Positions 25,897-35,061 are shown, numbered from the stretch's first letter. The stretch is DNA of 64,000 bases from an uncultured Oscillospiraceae bacterium (GCA_947629245.1 CANRDC010000001.1:1-64000), one strand, 5' to 3'. Numbers and translations are program-made. Notes: generated by a model from the letters alone, not told the origin.

Positions 25897-26682
25897 ATGT
25901 TTTTACAGAATAGAATATATTACACTCTTTGCGCTATTGAGCGCATGTACACCAAGCATAACCCTGCGCAGAGCCTTGAAGACAGGGACACCATTGGTGC
26001 ACTGGCCGCTTTCCTCAATGAGTTGACATCGAGGTACGAGACATTCGCCAGCATTAAGCCGACAGAGCTTGATAACCAGCTTCTCTCCATGGTTGGTGAA
26101 CTTCGTTTTGGAGATTGCGCCGATATTATGCAGGAGGAGCTCAAGGACATATCCAGACTCTGTGACGCATTGCGTGATGACAGCGGTTGGGACGACCCGT
26201 TCAATGCGTTTGCTCTTCGTCTCTCCGGTGAACCATACGCCGGGTATCCTATGCTGAATGCCTTCTTTAAGGGAAAGAGCAAACTAACCACCTTTGGGTG
26301 CGTTAGCAATACTCCGGTATCTAATAAGACTGCGGACGGTAGCTATGCGCTGTTCGGCTCTAAGAATAGGGACATGGTCGTCGAGGAGTTCCATCGCGTG
26401 TGCCCCAATGTTCGTGGTGTGTTCGTATCAGCTCAGGAGGCACTCAGTGAAGTGTCACCATTCAATGTTGACGCCAGGCCTTTCCTTCACTATCCCTATA
26501 AGACGGAGGAGTACATCGACAGCATCATTGACTCCGCCGCGCACACCCTTATGACGGACTCACCCGCCATGCTTTTCCGTCGCTATAAACTTGGCATCGG
26601 CGTGTCACAATCTATGTTCGGTCAGACTAATTCTCTGACGCAGAACGGCTTCGGCACTGTTCGTGCTATGAACCTGAAATAA
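25897..26682 (+). CDS. MFxQxxxYY family protein 1, tagged
   Basis: 261 residues. The chosen ATG follows AAAGGAG and gives MFLQNRIYY; an in-frame GTG 15 bp upstream would spoil the family N-terminus. First of 18 divergent paralogues in the accessory region sharing an N-terminal M-hydrophobic-x-Q-x2-aliphatic-aromatic-aromatic motif, a central helix ending in GW/GY-D-x-P (here SGWDDP), and often a C-terminal tag (VRAMNLK). The start itself lies inside the CGCCATG word. Function is unknown. Confidence 0.78.
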   Translation: MFLQNRIYYTLCAIERMYTKHNPAQSLEDRDTIGALAAFLNELTSRYETFASIKPTELDNQLLSMVGELRFGDCADIMQEELKDISRLCDALRDDSGWDDPFNAFALRLSGEPYAGYPMLNAFFKGKSKLTTFGCVSNTPVSNKTADGSYALFGSKNRDMVVEEFHRVCPNVRGVFVSAQEALSEVSPFNVDARPFLHYPYKTEEYIDSIIDSAAHTLMTDSPAMLFRRYKLGIGVSQSMFGQTNSLTQNGFGTVRAMNLK

Positions 26683-26711
26683 AATAAAATAAAGAAAGAA
26701 GATAAAGAGAA

Positions 26712-27707
26712 ATGAACTTTGCTCTCGGCACCATCGGTGTTCTCGCAATCATTGGTGGCATTGTATTGCTTATCTCTAACATCTATTCCAGGCACAGACG
26801 TAGTCGTGCGGAGCAGTATGCTGGGAAAGGTCACACTATCGTAGCCCCTATCCTTACGATGGTTGCGGGTGTCGCCATGCTTGTTATAAGCTCTTCATTC
26901 GTCATCGTTCCGAGTGGTTTCACGGGTGTGAAGACAGTGTTCGGTCTGATTGATGAAACTCCTCTGCCTAAGGGCTTTAACCCTATTGCACCCTTTGTGA
27001 CTGACGTACAGCTGGTAAATAATAAATATCAGATATTTACCGAGAACGACCAGGTGTGGAGCGAGAGCTCTGAACAGACGTCGATATATGCGCAGGGGAC
27101 GGAGATTACATATCAGATAAATGCGAATAAGTCAGCTTGGGTGTTCGCCAACGTTAATGACTATGAGAACACCTTGCTAACTAAGCGTATCGTGGACGAT
27201 GCTATTAAGACCGGCACTCGCGCTATCGACACGCTTCACGTAACTGCGCGTGATATAGTCTGTCCGTCTATAAAGGCAGCGCTTCAGGAGACTGTCGACT
27301 CGCTCTATGGCCCTGGCGTCCTTACTATTCACAATGTCGCTATTGCAGACATGGACTTCGAGCCTGAGTACAATGATGCTATACGTGAGAGGCAGACCGC
27401 TATTGTGGAGCAGGAGAAGCAAGCGATACTCAATGAGACTCGAATAGAGCAGGCTAAAGCTGAAGCTGAGGCTGCTCGTGCAAAAGCTCAGGGAACCGCA
27501 GATGCAGAACTCATTGAAGCCGAGGCTAAAGCCGAGGCGAATAAGATTATCGCGGAGTCAGTTACTCCGTCTACACAGCGCCAGGACGTTATCAATAAGT
27601 GGGACGGGAAAATGCCCGCCTATCTTGGCGATGCGTCTTTAGGCTTTGGTATCCTTGATGCTATGAATGAGAGCGAGGATACTGCGTACAGCTACCCTGC
27701 TGAATAA
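26712..27707 (+). CDS. SPFH/prohibitin-family membrane protein
   Basis: 331 residues. Two hydrophobic segments (about 5-24 and 43-66) are followed by an SPFH domain: VPSGFTGVKTVFG opens it, and TLHVTARDIV and VLTIHNVAIADMDFEPEY are typical. A long Ala/Glu/Lys coiled coil (about 235-290) ends the domain. SPFH proteins assemble into ring-like scaffolds on membranes and organise proteases and lipid domains. No terminal tag, in keeping with membrane targeting. The start follows a purine-rich AAGAAAGAAGATAAAGAGA leader without a clean GGAGG. A terminator follows. Confidence 0.88.
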   Translation: MNFALGTIGVLAIIGGIVLLISNIYSRHRRSRAEQYAGKGHTIVAPILTMVAGVAMLVISSSFVIVPSGFTGVKTVFGLIDETPLPKGFNPIAPFVTDVQLVNNKYQIFTENDQVWSESSEQTSIYAQGTEITYQINANKSAWVFANVNDYENTLLTKRIVDDAIKTGTRAIDTLHVTARDIVCPSIKAALQETVDSLYGPGVLTIHNVAIADMDFEPEYNDAIRERQTAIVEQEKQAILNETRIEQAKAEAEAARAKAQGTADAELIEAEAKAEANKIIAESVTPSTQRQDVINKWDGKMPAYLGDASLGFGILDAMNESEDTAYSYPAE

Positions 27708-27713
27708 AGATTG

Positions 27714-27747
27714 GCCGCCAGGTTTTTGCCTGGCGGCTTTTTCTTTG
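27714..27747 (+). terminator. Intrinsic terminator
   Basis: GCCGCCAGG-TTTTT-CCTGGCGGC stem followed by TTTTTCTTT. The stem contains the recurrent CGCCAGG word. Confidence 0.92.
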
Positions 27748-27784
27748 CGTTGCAAGATTTAACAGAATGGCGGTGGCACCTTCT

Positions 27785-28351
27785 ATGAAGATTAAGAAGT
27801 TTCCGTTCACGAAGTTTAACCAGCTGAACGACTTAGTCTACGTTTGCTTCAAGGACGACCACGTGTATCGTAAAGAGCATGGCGATAAGCTGAACGATAA
27901 ACACTTCGTTTATGAGATGCTATCGCCTGTATTATGGGCTTCGTTGATTTATGGTAACATCTATGGCGCCATGGAGTATGGCGACCTCATAGGCTTTCTC
28001 GCATATATCGATTACACTAAGTTTAAGGAAGAGAGAAGCCAGCGACTCTATAAAGAGGTGTTTCCTCCGATGTATGAGAAGCTTGTTGAGCGCCTTGACA
28101 GTACTCCTGGTAAAGTTATGTATTCAGTATTAATGGGCGTCACTCCTAAAGAGCGACGCCGTGGAATAGCGGCCGCCATGCTTGACAAGCTCATTGAAAC
28201 TTATCCGGAGTATACCATCGTTTCAGGTGTTTCAAATAAATCTGTTCTTTCCATGTATGAAAAGCGAGGCTTTCAGATAGAGAGACTCGATAAGGATTAC
28301 TACTTCGTCAAACTGGCACCAAGGAGGTCAAGTGATGTTTCAGCAGAATGA
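27785..28351 (+). CDS. GNAT-family acetyltransferase
   Basis: About 188 residues. The acetyl-CoA pyrophosphate loop is seen as VTPKERRRGIAAAML and the late motif as NKSVLSMYEKRGFQ, both typical of GNAT N-acetyltransferases. Substrate unknown. An ATG 18 bp upstream is in frame but has no ribosome site; GGCGGTGG favours the start chosen here. The 3' end overlaps the next gene start by 17 bp. No tag. Confidence 0.8.
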   Translation: MKIKKFPFTKFNQLNDLVYVCFKDDHVYRKEHGDKLNDKHFVYEMLSPVLWASLIYGNIYGAMEYGDLIGFLAYIDYTKFKEERSQRLYKEVFPPMYEKLVERLDSTPGKVMYSVLMGVTPKERRRGIAAAMLDKLIETYPEYTIVSGVSNKSVLSMYEKRGFQIERLDKDYYFVKLAPRRSSDVSAE

Positions 28352-29210
28352 ATTGTTCTACTCCCTGCAAACTTACATAAATAGAGTTGACCGTAATGGA
28401 GTCAGTGAACCTGTTGTCTCACTCGCTAAGGATAAATTGCTGAAGGCTATTTGGCATCACATCAGCCGCCATGAGTTTCTCTCTGATAAGCACCCGATGA
28501 ACAAGCTCTGGCTCGACGCCAGGGAACAACTTGGTATTCCAAATGAGGAACACTCTAAGTATAGATTTGATAATGAGTGGCAGCTTTACCTTCTGTGCGA
28601 GGAGTTCTGGAACCGTAGTGGAAAGATGTTTGACAGGCGTGGCAACTTTACTAACACTGGCGCCAAGATTGCTGAAAGCATACGTATACTGTCGCGCGCC
28701 TTGGGTTACTCAGTTGCTGGGAGTGCCTTCTTCCGTTTCTTGACCAAGGACACTATGTTTAATAGTAGAGCTAAGAGAACCATTGTGCTGGAGTTCGACC
28801 CCTATAAGGACTACTATCTTCTTCGGCCTCTCAAGTCTAAAGGACTGCTGCCCGAGACACGACCAATCGATGACTCTGTTATAGATGGTATAGTCGTAAG
28901 GGGCTTCTCTAAGTCTTTCACGAATAACTTGCTCAATGCGAGAGTTGGCTTCAGCAAGGAGGAGCAGTTCGACCTGCGAGCATACTACATGTGCTGTGGA
29001 ACTGAGCTCTTTAGTGCAGACGGATATAGAACTGCTAAAGAGCTGATTGAGCCAGCTAATGAAGTCGAGGATATAATTTATAATAACCAATTCAATGTAT
29101 CAATTGACGAAGTAACTGGCGCAATGTTTCACATGTGGGAGCAAGAAGCGTCTAAAGCTGACGCTTCTGAGGTAGCATCTGGGTCTGTTAAGAAAATGTC
29201 TCTTTCTTAG
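28335..29210 (+). CDS. MFxQxxxYY family protein 2, tagged
   Basis: 291 residues starting MFQQNELFYSL behind AAGGAGGTCAAGTG; a GTG one codon upstream is less likely. A central EFDPYKDYYLL, a later IVVRGF, SFTNNLLNARVGFSKEE and a CCG near the end are shared with the next three genes, which form the closest subgroup. The linker SEVASGSV precedes the tag KKMSLS. Function unknown. Confidence 0.78.
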   Translation: MFQQNELFYSLQTYINRVDRNGVSEPVVSLAKDKLLKAIWHHISRHEFLSDKHPMNKLWLDAREQLGIPNEEHSKYRFDNEWQLYLLCEEFWNRSGKMFDRRGNFTNTGAKIAESIRILSRALGYSVAGSAFFRFLTKDTMFNSRAKRTIVLEFDPYKDYYLLRPLKSKGLLPETRPIDDSVIDGIVVRGFSKSFTNNLLNARVGFSKEEQFDLRAYYMCCGTELFSADGYRTAKELIEPANEVEDIIYNNQFNVSIDEVTGAMFHMWEQEASKADASEVASGSVKKMSLS

Positions 29211-29279
29211 TCGCCATGCTTCTCGCCTGTGCCTGAATTGGAGGTAATTAATGTTTACGCAGAACGAACTCTACTATGC
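29211..29279 (+). repeat. Conserved leader plus 5' coding repeat, copy 1
   Basis: 69 bp spanning the CGCCATG word, a GGAGGTAAT ribosome site, the ATG and the codons for MFTQNELYYA. It matches copy 2 at about nine of every ten positions, whereas the gene bodies behind are far more diverged. Confidence 0.75.
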
Positions 29280-30117
29280 CTGTAAGACCTATCAATACAG
29301 GGCATCGTGTGAGCGTAAGTTCCTCCAAGATTACAATGGAGAACTACTTCGCAGTGTATGGAGATACATCAGAGAACGTCTCTACATGGATAGAGAGCAC
29401 CCTCTATACCCCAGATTCTCATTGCAGTACATCGAGCTGAAGGATACGTACATTGACAACACGATGATAAAGACTGAGTGCTCTGTATATGAACTCGCCA
29501 GGTCCCTATGGGACAGGACTGACAACATGTTTGATGATAAAGGAGAAATAACAGATGAGGGGCTCGAAACACTTGATAAATTAATCGAGTTGATGGAGCA
29601 TTTGAACTACCAACTTCCTCCACAGTTCCATGTTACATATGCATGTAGTGATGGAGCCATATATGGAAAGTCGAGCAAAAGCAGATATGTCAGAGAGTTC
29701 GACCCATACGTAGATTACTATCTACTAAATAAGGCAAAAGAGAACGGAGTCACCCTTCCGATAGAGCGTCAGGACAGCGACATCATAATTAATGGTGCCA
29801 CTGTACATTCTGCTGATAGGCTGTTTACTGAGGAGCCTTTCGACTGTAGAGTTGCATTTACTCCGTATGAGGATTTGTGCGTGCGTGCCTGGTTCTTCGC
29901 CTGTGGCTGTAACTTCTATACCAATGATACATTTAAGGGATTTTCATTGAAAGGAAGAACGGACACCGAGAAACTGTTATATTCAAACTGGCTGTCAGTA
30001 TACACCTACGCTGTCTGTGACTATATGTTTTTGGACTGGCAAGCAGCAGCGAAGAAGCGCCACCGTGCTGAAGATGCACCTGCTGGCAACGGATTTCGTA
30101 AGATGTTCTTGGAGTGA
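29251..30117 (+). CDS. MFxQxxxYY family protein 3, tagged
   Basis: 288 residues; MFTQNELYYACKTY at the N-terminus, FDPYVDYYLL in the centre, LFTEEPFDCRVAFTPYED further on, and the C-terminal linker APAGNG before FRKMFLE. Sister of the next gene with a near-identical leader and first ten codons. Function unknown. Confidence 0.78.
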   Translation: MFTQNELYYACKTYQYRASCERKFLQDYNGELLRSVWRYIRERLYMDREHPLYPRFSLQYIELKDTYIDNTMIKTECSVYELARSLWDRTDNMFDDKGEITDEGLETLDKLIELMEHLNYQLPPQFHVTYACSDGAIYGKSSKSRYVREFDPYVDYYLLNKAKENGVTLPIERQDSDIIINGATVHSADRLFTEEPFDCRVAFTPYEDLCVRAWFFACGCNFYTNDTFKGFSLKGRTDTEKLLYSNWLSVYTYAVCDYMFLDWQAAAKKRHRAEDAPAGNGFRKMFLE

Positions 30118-30122
30118 TTTAA

Positions 30123-30191
30123 TCGCCATGCTTTTCACCTGTTCCTGAACTGGAGGTAATCGATGTTTACTCAGAACGAACTCTACTATGC
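30123..30191 (+). repeat. Conserved leader plus 5' coding repeat, copy 2
   Basis: Second copy of the 69-bp leader/start block, before the next family member. Start-site conservation suggests recent conversion or strong selection on the leader and on the first residues. Confidence 0.75.
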
Positions 30192-31026
30192 ATGTCGCGT
30201 CTATAAAGAATGTATCGATGACGAGACAGTGCTGGTTGACCAATATCGCTCTTTTCTGCTAAGAGTAATGTGGCGCTACCTCCGTGAGAGACAGTTCCTG
30301 CGTAATAACCACCCTATGTTCAAGCGATACTTGGAGGTATATCAGGAGTCGTCCAAAGAGTACACACTCGATAAACAGCTTGGTCGGGCTGAGGAGCTTC
30401 TGTTGATGTATGTCGAGTATTTCTGGGAAAGAACGACAGTTGTTCTGACTGATGCGGGGTACTTAACTAAAGCTGGTCGGAGCTCTGTGACCAACATGAT
30501 TAATCTGATGGAAGACCTTGGCTATGACAAGCCTGGCACATGTGTCCATATGTATAGATGTGCTGATAGTGCCTTCGTCGAAGGTGACTGCGAAGACGGA
30601 GAAATCTTGTTCATGGATAAGTTTGATGCTTATGAGGACTACTATCAAATTAAGCGATTAAAGAGAAAAGGTGAGGTTCTTCCGAAGCATAGACTTAGCC
30701 GAGACTTCCAAATCGGCAGAGTTATAATGCATGGCGCGCCAGGCTTATTCACTGACAACGTGTTGAACGCCAGAGCAACATTTTCCTGCGAGGAGGACCT
30801 GAGGTTTCGTGCATATCTTGAAGCCTGTGAGTTACGCTACTATACTGTAGATGTTAATTGTTATCCGCGTATGGTGATGAACACAGACGCTGAAAGCGCA
30901 CTTTATCAGAGATGGCACAACCCGGCAGACGACTTTGTCACGCGCTCTATGATAGACGACTGGCGACGCGAAGCAGTGGATAATGTTAGGTCTTCCGCTG
31001 GTGTCAGCAATATGAATTTAGAATAA
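30163..31026 (+). CDS. MFxQxxxYY family protein 4, tagged
   Basis: 287 residues; MFTQNELYYACRVY, LMEDLGYDKPG (the central GY-D-x-P block), KFDAYEDYYQI, LFTDNVLNARATFSCEED and terminal SNMNLE. It shows all the family blocks well and is a good reference member. A terminator follows immediately. Confidence 0.78.
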   Translation: MFTQNELYYACRVYKECIDDETVLVDQYRSFLLRVMWRYLRERQFLRNNHPMFKRYLEVYQESSKEYTLDKQLGRAEELLLMYVEYFWERTTVVLTDAGYLTKAGRSSVTNMINLMEDLGYDKPGTCVHMYRCADSAFVEGDCEDGEILFMDKFDAYEDYYQIKRLKRKGEVLPKHRLSRDFQIGRVIMHGAPGLFTDNVLNARATFSCEEDLRFRAYLEACELRYYTVDVNCYPRMVMNTDAESALYQRWHNPADDFVTRSMIDDWRREAVDNVRSSAGVSNMNLE

Positions 31027-31068
31027 AAGTAAAGCCGACAGGTTCATCGCCTGTCGGCTTTACTTTTG
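31025..31068 (+). terminator. Intrinsic terminator
   Basis: AAAAGTAAAGCCGACAGG / CCTGTCGGCTTTACTTTT, a long perfect stem whose descending arm doubles as the T-rich tail, so it could function in both directions. Confidence 0.92.
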
Positions 31069-31125
31069 TCATACAATACTATTCGTAGGTGCATTACAAC
31101 TTAATCTCACTTAGGAGGAGTTAGC

Positions 31126-31998
31126 ATGTTTACGCAGGTCGAGCTTTATTGGAATTTACACACCTACTATACCTACTTGCCAAAGGGACACCCTGATGTG
31201 CTCGCCTGGGGCAAACAGCAAATTCTTAGACTTCTTTGGAAGTATTTGCAGGAACGCACTTACTTCGATAAAGAGCATCCTCTCGAAAATGCCTGGCTCG
31301 ATGCCTGCGGGTTAACCTATGCGCCAGGCTTTGATGTCCCAGGCCAAATCAAGATAATGAACGAGGACAACTTTAAAGTCTATCAGGAAGTAAAGTGGCT
31401 CTGGCTCCATTCTGGAAGCGAGACACTTCTTCCATACAAAGACATGGCGCCGGAGGAGATAACCCATCTGAGTGACATACTCTACGACATGCGCGCCTTG
31501 CAATACGACAGAATACACAATAACGCTGGTGTTGTTAAGTGCCCTGACTTGCGGTTCGGTGCGAACTACGAGTACGTTGACCAGTTTGACCCATACCTTG
31601 ATTACTACGCCTTGCAGCTTGGAGACAAGTTGCCACATGTGCGTCCTATGCGCGAGACTATGATTGATAACATCAAGGTGCGTGGCTCTGTCGGATTGTT
31701 TACAACACGCTTAATGAACGCACATGCAGTCTACAATGCTAACGAGTTTGAAATGGTTCGTAAGTATTATGAGGTCTGCGGTATCGAACCCAAGATTATA
31801 TGGGTTGTCAACGCCTATACTCCGCACGCCGACTACGGTAGTACTTTTGAATTTCTCATGTGTTCTTGCTATGAGAACTGGCGTGAGCCCACGTACGAGG
31901 TTGTAACCAAGACAATCTATGACGAATGGGCGAGTCATGTTGAGCCTGAATATAATAAACCAAAAGGCGGTTTACTGTCAAGACTTAATCTAAAGTAA
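31126..31998 (+). CDS. MFxQxxxYY family protein 5, tagged
   Basis: 290 residues starting MFTQVELYWNL after TTAGGAGGAGTTAGC. QFDPYLDYYAL, LFTTRLMNAHAVYNANEFE and a VCG near residue 223 align with the previous three genes. The tail KPKGGLLSRLNLK is a linker plus tag. It opens a new transcription unit behind a terminator. Confidence 0.78.
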   Translation: MFTQVELYWNLHTYYTYLPKGHPDVLAWGKQQILRLLWKYLQERTYFDKEHPLENAWLDACGLTYAPGFDVPGQIKIMNEDNFKVYQEVKWLWLHSGSETLLPYKDMAPEEITHLSDILYDMRALQYDRIHNNAGVVKCPDLRFGANYEYVDQFDPYLDYYALQLGDKLPHVRPMRETMIDNIKVRGSVGLFTTRLMNAHAVYNANEFEMVRKYYEVCGIEPKIIWVVNAYTPHADYGSTFEFLMCSCYENWREPTYEVVTKTIYDEWASHVEPEYNKPKGGLLSRLNLK

Positions 31999-32015
31999 GT
32001 TAGGAGCTGATTGCG

Positions 32016-32789
32016 ATGTCCTACTTCCATTTCACCAAACCAGAGAATGTCGAGCATATTCTGCGAGAAGGGTTATTGCCTGGACGCGGAGATAACTCCA
32101 ATCTCGTTGAGGAAAAACTTGAGAATGTGATATTCCTTTCGAGTAGGAAGAGTATGCCATTTTGGAGAATATTGCTTGACCCTGGCGCCATGCTTGAGAT
32201 TAGTGACAAAGCTTTCTCTACGGTGAAAGCTGAGACATTCGAGTATGATGGCTACACTGAGACTATCGTACATGGGGCGATAAAGCCTGAGTTTATTCGC
32301 GTCGCGAAGTATCCAGCTGTTGACACAAATGCGATGCATAGACTTGCTCTCAGTTGCTTCTATACTATTACTGATGCTTGCGTAATGGCCGCCAGGTTCT
32401 ACGACTTCAGGGACTCTGGACCGAGTGCTGAAGAATTAGAGGATATGCGCGATGAGTACACTCAGTATCTAATTTCTGCACTTGCTTGTGGTGAGAAGAT
32501 TAACTTTGCCGCCGCAACTTCAGACGAGTATATCAAGATACTCGATGAACTTGCTGAGTCTGGTGAGTTTACAATGTGTGATAGGTTTGGCAACACAGAC
32601 TACACGTTGTGGGAAATGCTAACGAAGTATGACGAGCCAATACAGCAGTGCAGAGAGAAAGCACTTCGTGACTTAATCGCCACGTCTTTCGCCGATAAGG
32701 TTCTCTACACTGACACCGGAGGTTGGACACCGTCTCTCAGTACATTGCCTTGTGCCGCAGTACAGGTCACCCAAATGAATTTAAAGTGA
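32016..32789 (+). CDS. ADP-ribosyltransferase-like (DarT/KptA-type fold) protein, tagged
   Basis: 257 residues. The N-terminus YFHFTKPENVEHILREGLLP resembles the opening strand-helix of DarT, KptA and related NAD-using transferases (Y/H-H-x-T ... I-x-x-x-G-L-x-P), and VHGAIKPEFI at about residue 85 resembles the late I-x-P-E-x-I strand of those folds. This suggests an ART-type enzyme acting on nucleic acid or protein, but catalytic residues cannot be assigned firmly. The second half is unrecognised. It ends VTQMNLK, a canonical tag. Confidence 0.5.
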   Translation: MSYFHFTKPENVEHILREGLLPGRGDNSNLVEEKLENVIFLSSRKSMPFWRILLDPGAMLEISDKAFSTVKAETFEYDGYTETIVHGAIKPEFIRVAKYPAVDTNAMHRLALSCFYTITDACVMAARFYDFRDSGPSAEELEDMRDEYTQYLISALACGEKINFAAATSDEYIKILDELAESGEFTMCDRFGNTDYTLWEMLTKYDEPIQQCREKALRDLIATSFADKVLYTDTGGWTPSLSTLPCAAVQVTQMNLK

Positions 32790-32798
32790 GGGTTACAT

Positions 32799-33476
32799 AT
32801 GATACTTCAATGCAGAATGTTTCGCACGGCCTACGCTATAAGGCATTACTACGAGACGCACGACCAGTGCGATGTCGACTATCTTGGTATGCTTGTAACC
32901 ACCCTTGTTAAAGATATGCTTAAGTGGGAGGCATTGTTCCATGATGATAGAAGGGAGCTCTCCGCCGCCATTCAGTCCGTTCTGTCACGAGCCAGGTTCG
33001 GTAACGGTCATTATATCTCTATGAGAAGTTATGACCGCTTGACCATGTTAATCGCCATGATGAAGCAGGACGGCTGGGACGATGTAAATGAAGCAAAGTT
33101 TCCTATACTGGACAAAGCCGAGGATAACAAGTTTATTCTGATGCGCGCTGATAAAGCCGGTGTCGAGGCTAATGCCGTAAATGCCACAGACTTAGTCGCC
33201 ATGTTTGTCCCCGAAGATGCAGTTGCCTTTAGCGATGCCTCAACTGCAGGAGCTATGACCTACACTGGACTCCTAAGAGAAATGCACGGTGCAGAGCGCA
33301 TACTTAGCTGGCTGTGGACACGTGAGGAGTTGTTGCGCAAATATGAGTTCGATGAAGACTGCGTCCACAACATAAGGTTTGAGACCGACAGTCTTATAAT
33401 CGCCACGCACTCTGCTACAAGAGAAGTCGACGCCTGGAAGCAGTGCAGAAAGATGCTCAGAGGTATTAGACACTAA
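32799..33476 (+). CDS. MFxQxxxYY family protein 6 (diverged)
   Basis: 225 residues. The N-terminus MILQCRMFRTAYAI is a diverged family start and QDGWDD matches the central GW-D block. LVAMFVPEDAV near residue 130 may correspond to the [AG]-x-[FY]-[ST]-x-x-E block. No C-terminal tag. It is linked to the upstream ART-like gene with a 9-bp gap. Confidence 0.68.
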   Translation: MILQCRMFRTAYAIRHYYETHDQCDVDYLGMLVTTLVKDMLKWEALFHDDRRELSAAIQSVLSRARFGNGHYISMRSYDRLTMLIAMMKQDGWDDVNEAKFPILDKAEDNKFILMRADKAGVEANAVNATDLVAMFVPEDAVAFSDASTAGAMTYTGLLREMHGAERILSWLWTREELLRKYEFDEDCVHNIRFETDSLIIATHSATREVDAWKQCRKMLRGIRH

Positions 33477-33485
33477 CTAAAAGCT

Positions 33486-33522
33486 TAAGCCCAAGTACGT
33501 CAAACGTACTTGGGCTTTTTAT
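33486..33522 (+). terminator. Intrinsic terminator
   Basis: AAGCCCAAGTACGT / ACGTACTTGGGCTT with a short loop, followed by TTTATTT. Confidence 0.9.
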
Positions 33523-33562
33523 TTGCTTTGCAGGTTCAGATTGTTGCGTCATGTCTTCCTCC

Positions 33563-33582
33563 AGTTAGATTGTTATCTAACT
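33563..33582. promoter_or_regulatory. Inverted repeat in a gene leader
   Basis: AGTTAGAT-TGTT-ATCTAACT, perfect 8-bp arms, about 25 bp before the next start. Operator or leader hairpin candidate. Confidence 0.45.
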
Positions 33583-33607
33583 AAAGAGATAATGGAGGCG
33601 ACAACTA

Positions 33608-34351
33608 ATGTTGCTCGGTACACAAGCATATGTTCAGTTGAAAGCTTTGCGCACGGCTTACCTTAGCTATCCAACTGACACAAGAAAGGCACTCGCATCT
33701 GAGTTCAACGACGCTGTTTGCGACGTCCGAAAGACCCTCGCCAGGTTTATCGCCCTGAGACCAAGTGATGCTAACGTGAGCAGTTTGTTCAAATCTCACG
33801 ATGATTACAGAGCACTGTATCTGCTAAGTCTGAAGATTGAGTACATGCTCAAGGACCCTAACTCACTTGGCAAGGACGGCGAAATAAATCTTGCCGCCTA
33901 CACCATACTGGAAGTGCTGGAGCAGAAGATGGCCCCAATATATTGTGATGCTACAAAAGCAGCAATACCGATGTTCTCTGACCTGCCATTTCCTAATGTA
34001 AACGTTGGCGCCAGAATTCTGTGCGGCTGGAGTCCTAAGACAGATTGTGCAGATTTGCTTAGCAGTGATAAGGTTAAGAAATATTTTGAGCGTCCTCAGG
34101 TTGCCGTGACACTTGACGACGGTATAATGCTTAGGCCTGTTTCTGAAGTCTTTTCATGCGATGACAATCCTTACGGTTACGAAGCAGCCTTCACACAGGA
34201 CGAGCTTAATTATATCGACGGCTATGTATATAGCGTGCTCGGCACGCCTCTAACTTGGCGTAGTGCTAAGGAGTGCGGTGAAGATGTACGTTACAGCGAT
34301 GCTGAAATTGACCGCCATGTTAAGTATCAGCTCCGCATCTGGTTCGAGTGA
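33608..34351 (+). CDS. MFxQxxxYY-related orphan protein 7
   Basis: 247 residues starting MLLGTQAYVQL after ATGGAGGCGACAACTA. The N-terminal motif is shifted (Gln at position 6) but YEAAFTQDELNYIDGY near the C-terminus matches the [AG]-x-[FY]-[ST]-x-x-E block of the family. No tag at the end (LRIWFE). The last codon overlaps upstream in-frame codons of the next gene, but not its chosen start. Function unknown. Confidence 0.65.
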   Translation: MLLGTQAYVQLKALRTAYLSYPTDTRKALASEFNDAVCDVRKTLARFIALRPSDANVSSLFKSHDDYRALYLLSLKIEYMLKDPNSLGKDGEINLAAYTILEVLEQKMAPIYCDATKAAIPMFSDLPFPNVNVGARILCGWSPKTDCADLLSSDKVKKYFERPQVAVTLDDGIMLRPVSEVFSCDDNPYGYEAAFTQDELNYIDGYVYSVLGTPLTWRSAKECGEDVRYSDAEIDRHVKYQLRIWFE

Positions 34352-34365
34352 AGCGAGGTGGTAGC

Positions 34366-35049
34366 ATGGAGAACAACTGGGTGGCCTTTGAGGAGGAAGT
34401 CGCCAGGCGTATCGCTAATAGCGGAAACTTCTCAAGGCTAAAGATATTCAGAGATATACTCATTCCTAACGGAGACAGAACCTCCGAGGTCGATGTTGTT
34501 GCTCTGACTAATAAGTGTTTACTTGTCGTTGAGTGTAAGGACTACGGTGGAACTATCTACGGAAGTGATACTAGTCGCAGTTGGCAAGTCTACTACACAG
34601 ATGATGAACGATATCAGTTTTATAACCCTCTGATGCAAAATAAGACGCATGCCAATGCACTTATTAAATACCTCAACCTGCGGCCAATTGACATCATGTC
34701 GTTTGCAGTATTCTCTAACCGTAGCACTCTTAGAGTGAGCTTCGATGGGCCTGAGTCTGACACACTAAGTTTCGGTCTCTGCAAAATAAATAAGTTTAGC
34801 AACAGATTGCGCCAGGCTTTTTACAGTGGTGGTGTACAGTTCGATAAGAGCGAGTTTCGCAGAATAGAGGCGCTACTCAATAACTGCGACGCCGGAAATG
34901 GCGAAGGCCGGGAGCGACATGTAGAAGCAGTGTCAGGGCGCTGTTTGTTCTGCGGTGGAAAGTTAATACTTCGTCACGGGCCTTACGGAGATTTTTATGG
35001 GTGTGAAAATTATCCGAAGTGCAAGTATACGAAGAACGTTACTACTTAA
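34366..35049 (+). CDS. NERD-domain nuclease with C-terminal zinc ribbon
   Basis: 227 residues from the ATG behind GAGGTGGTAGC. The NERD (PD-(D/E)xK-like) core is visible: Glu11 in FEEEVARRI, EVDVV (Asp43) and VECKDYGG (Glu56, Lys58). A C-terminal topoisomerase-type zinc finger follows: CLFCGGK, then GCENYPKCKY. Probably a DNA-acting nuclease; NERD domains occur in defence and DNA-processing proteins. No terminal tag, unlike most neighbours. Confidence 0.85.
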   Translation: MENNWVAFEEEVARRIANSGNFSRLKIFRDILIPNGDRTSEVDVVALTNKCLLVVECKDYGGTIYGSDTSRSWQVYYTDDERYQFYNPLMQNKTHANALIKYLNLRPIDIMSFAVFSNRSTLRVSFDGPESDTLSFGLCKINKFSNRLRQAFYSGGVQFDKSEFRRIEALLNNCDAGNGEGRERHVEAVSGRCLFCGGKLILRHGPYGDFYGCENYPKCKYTKNVTT

Positions 35050-35061
35050 GGAGGTGCTCTT

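Noticed and set aside
27714-27747. CGCCAGG copies in the terminator stem as an independent palindromic site
   Set aside because: The symmetry is required by the terminator hairpin and the T-tract follows directly, so no separate function needs to be assumed.
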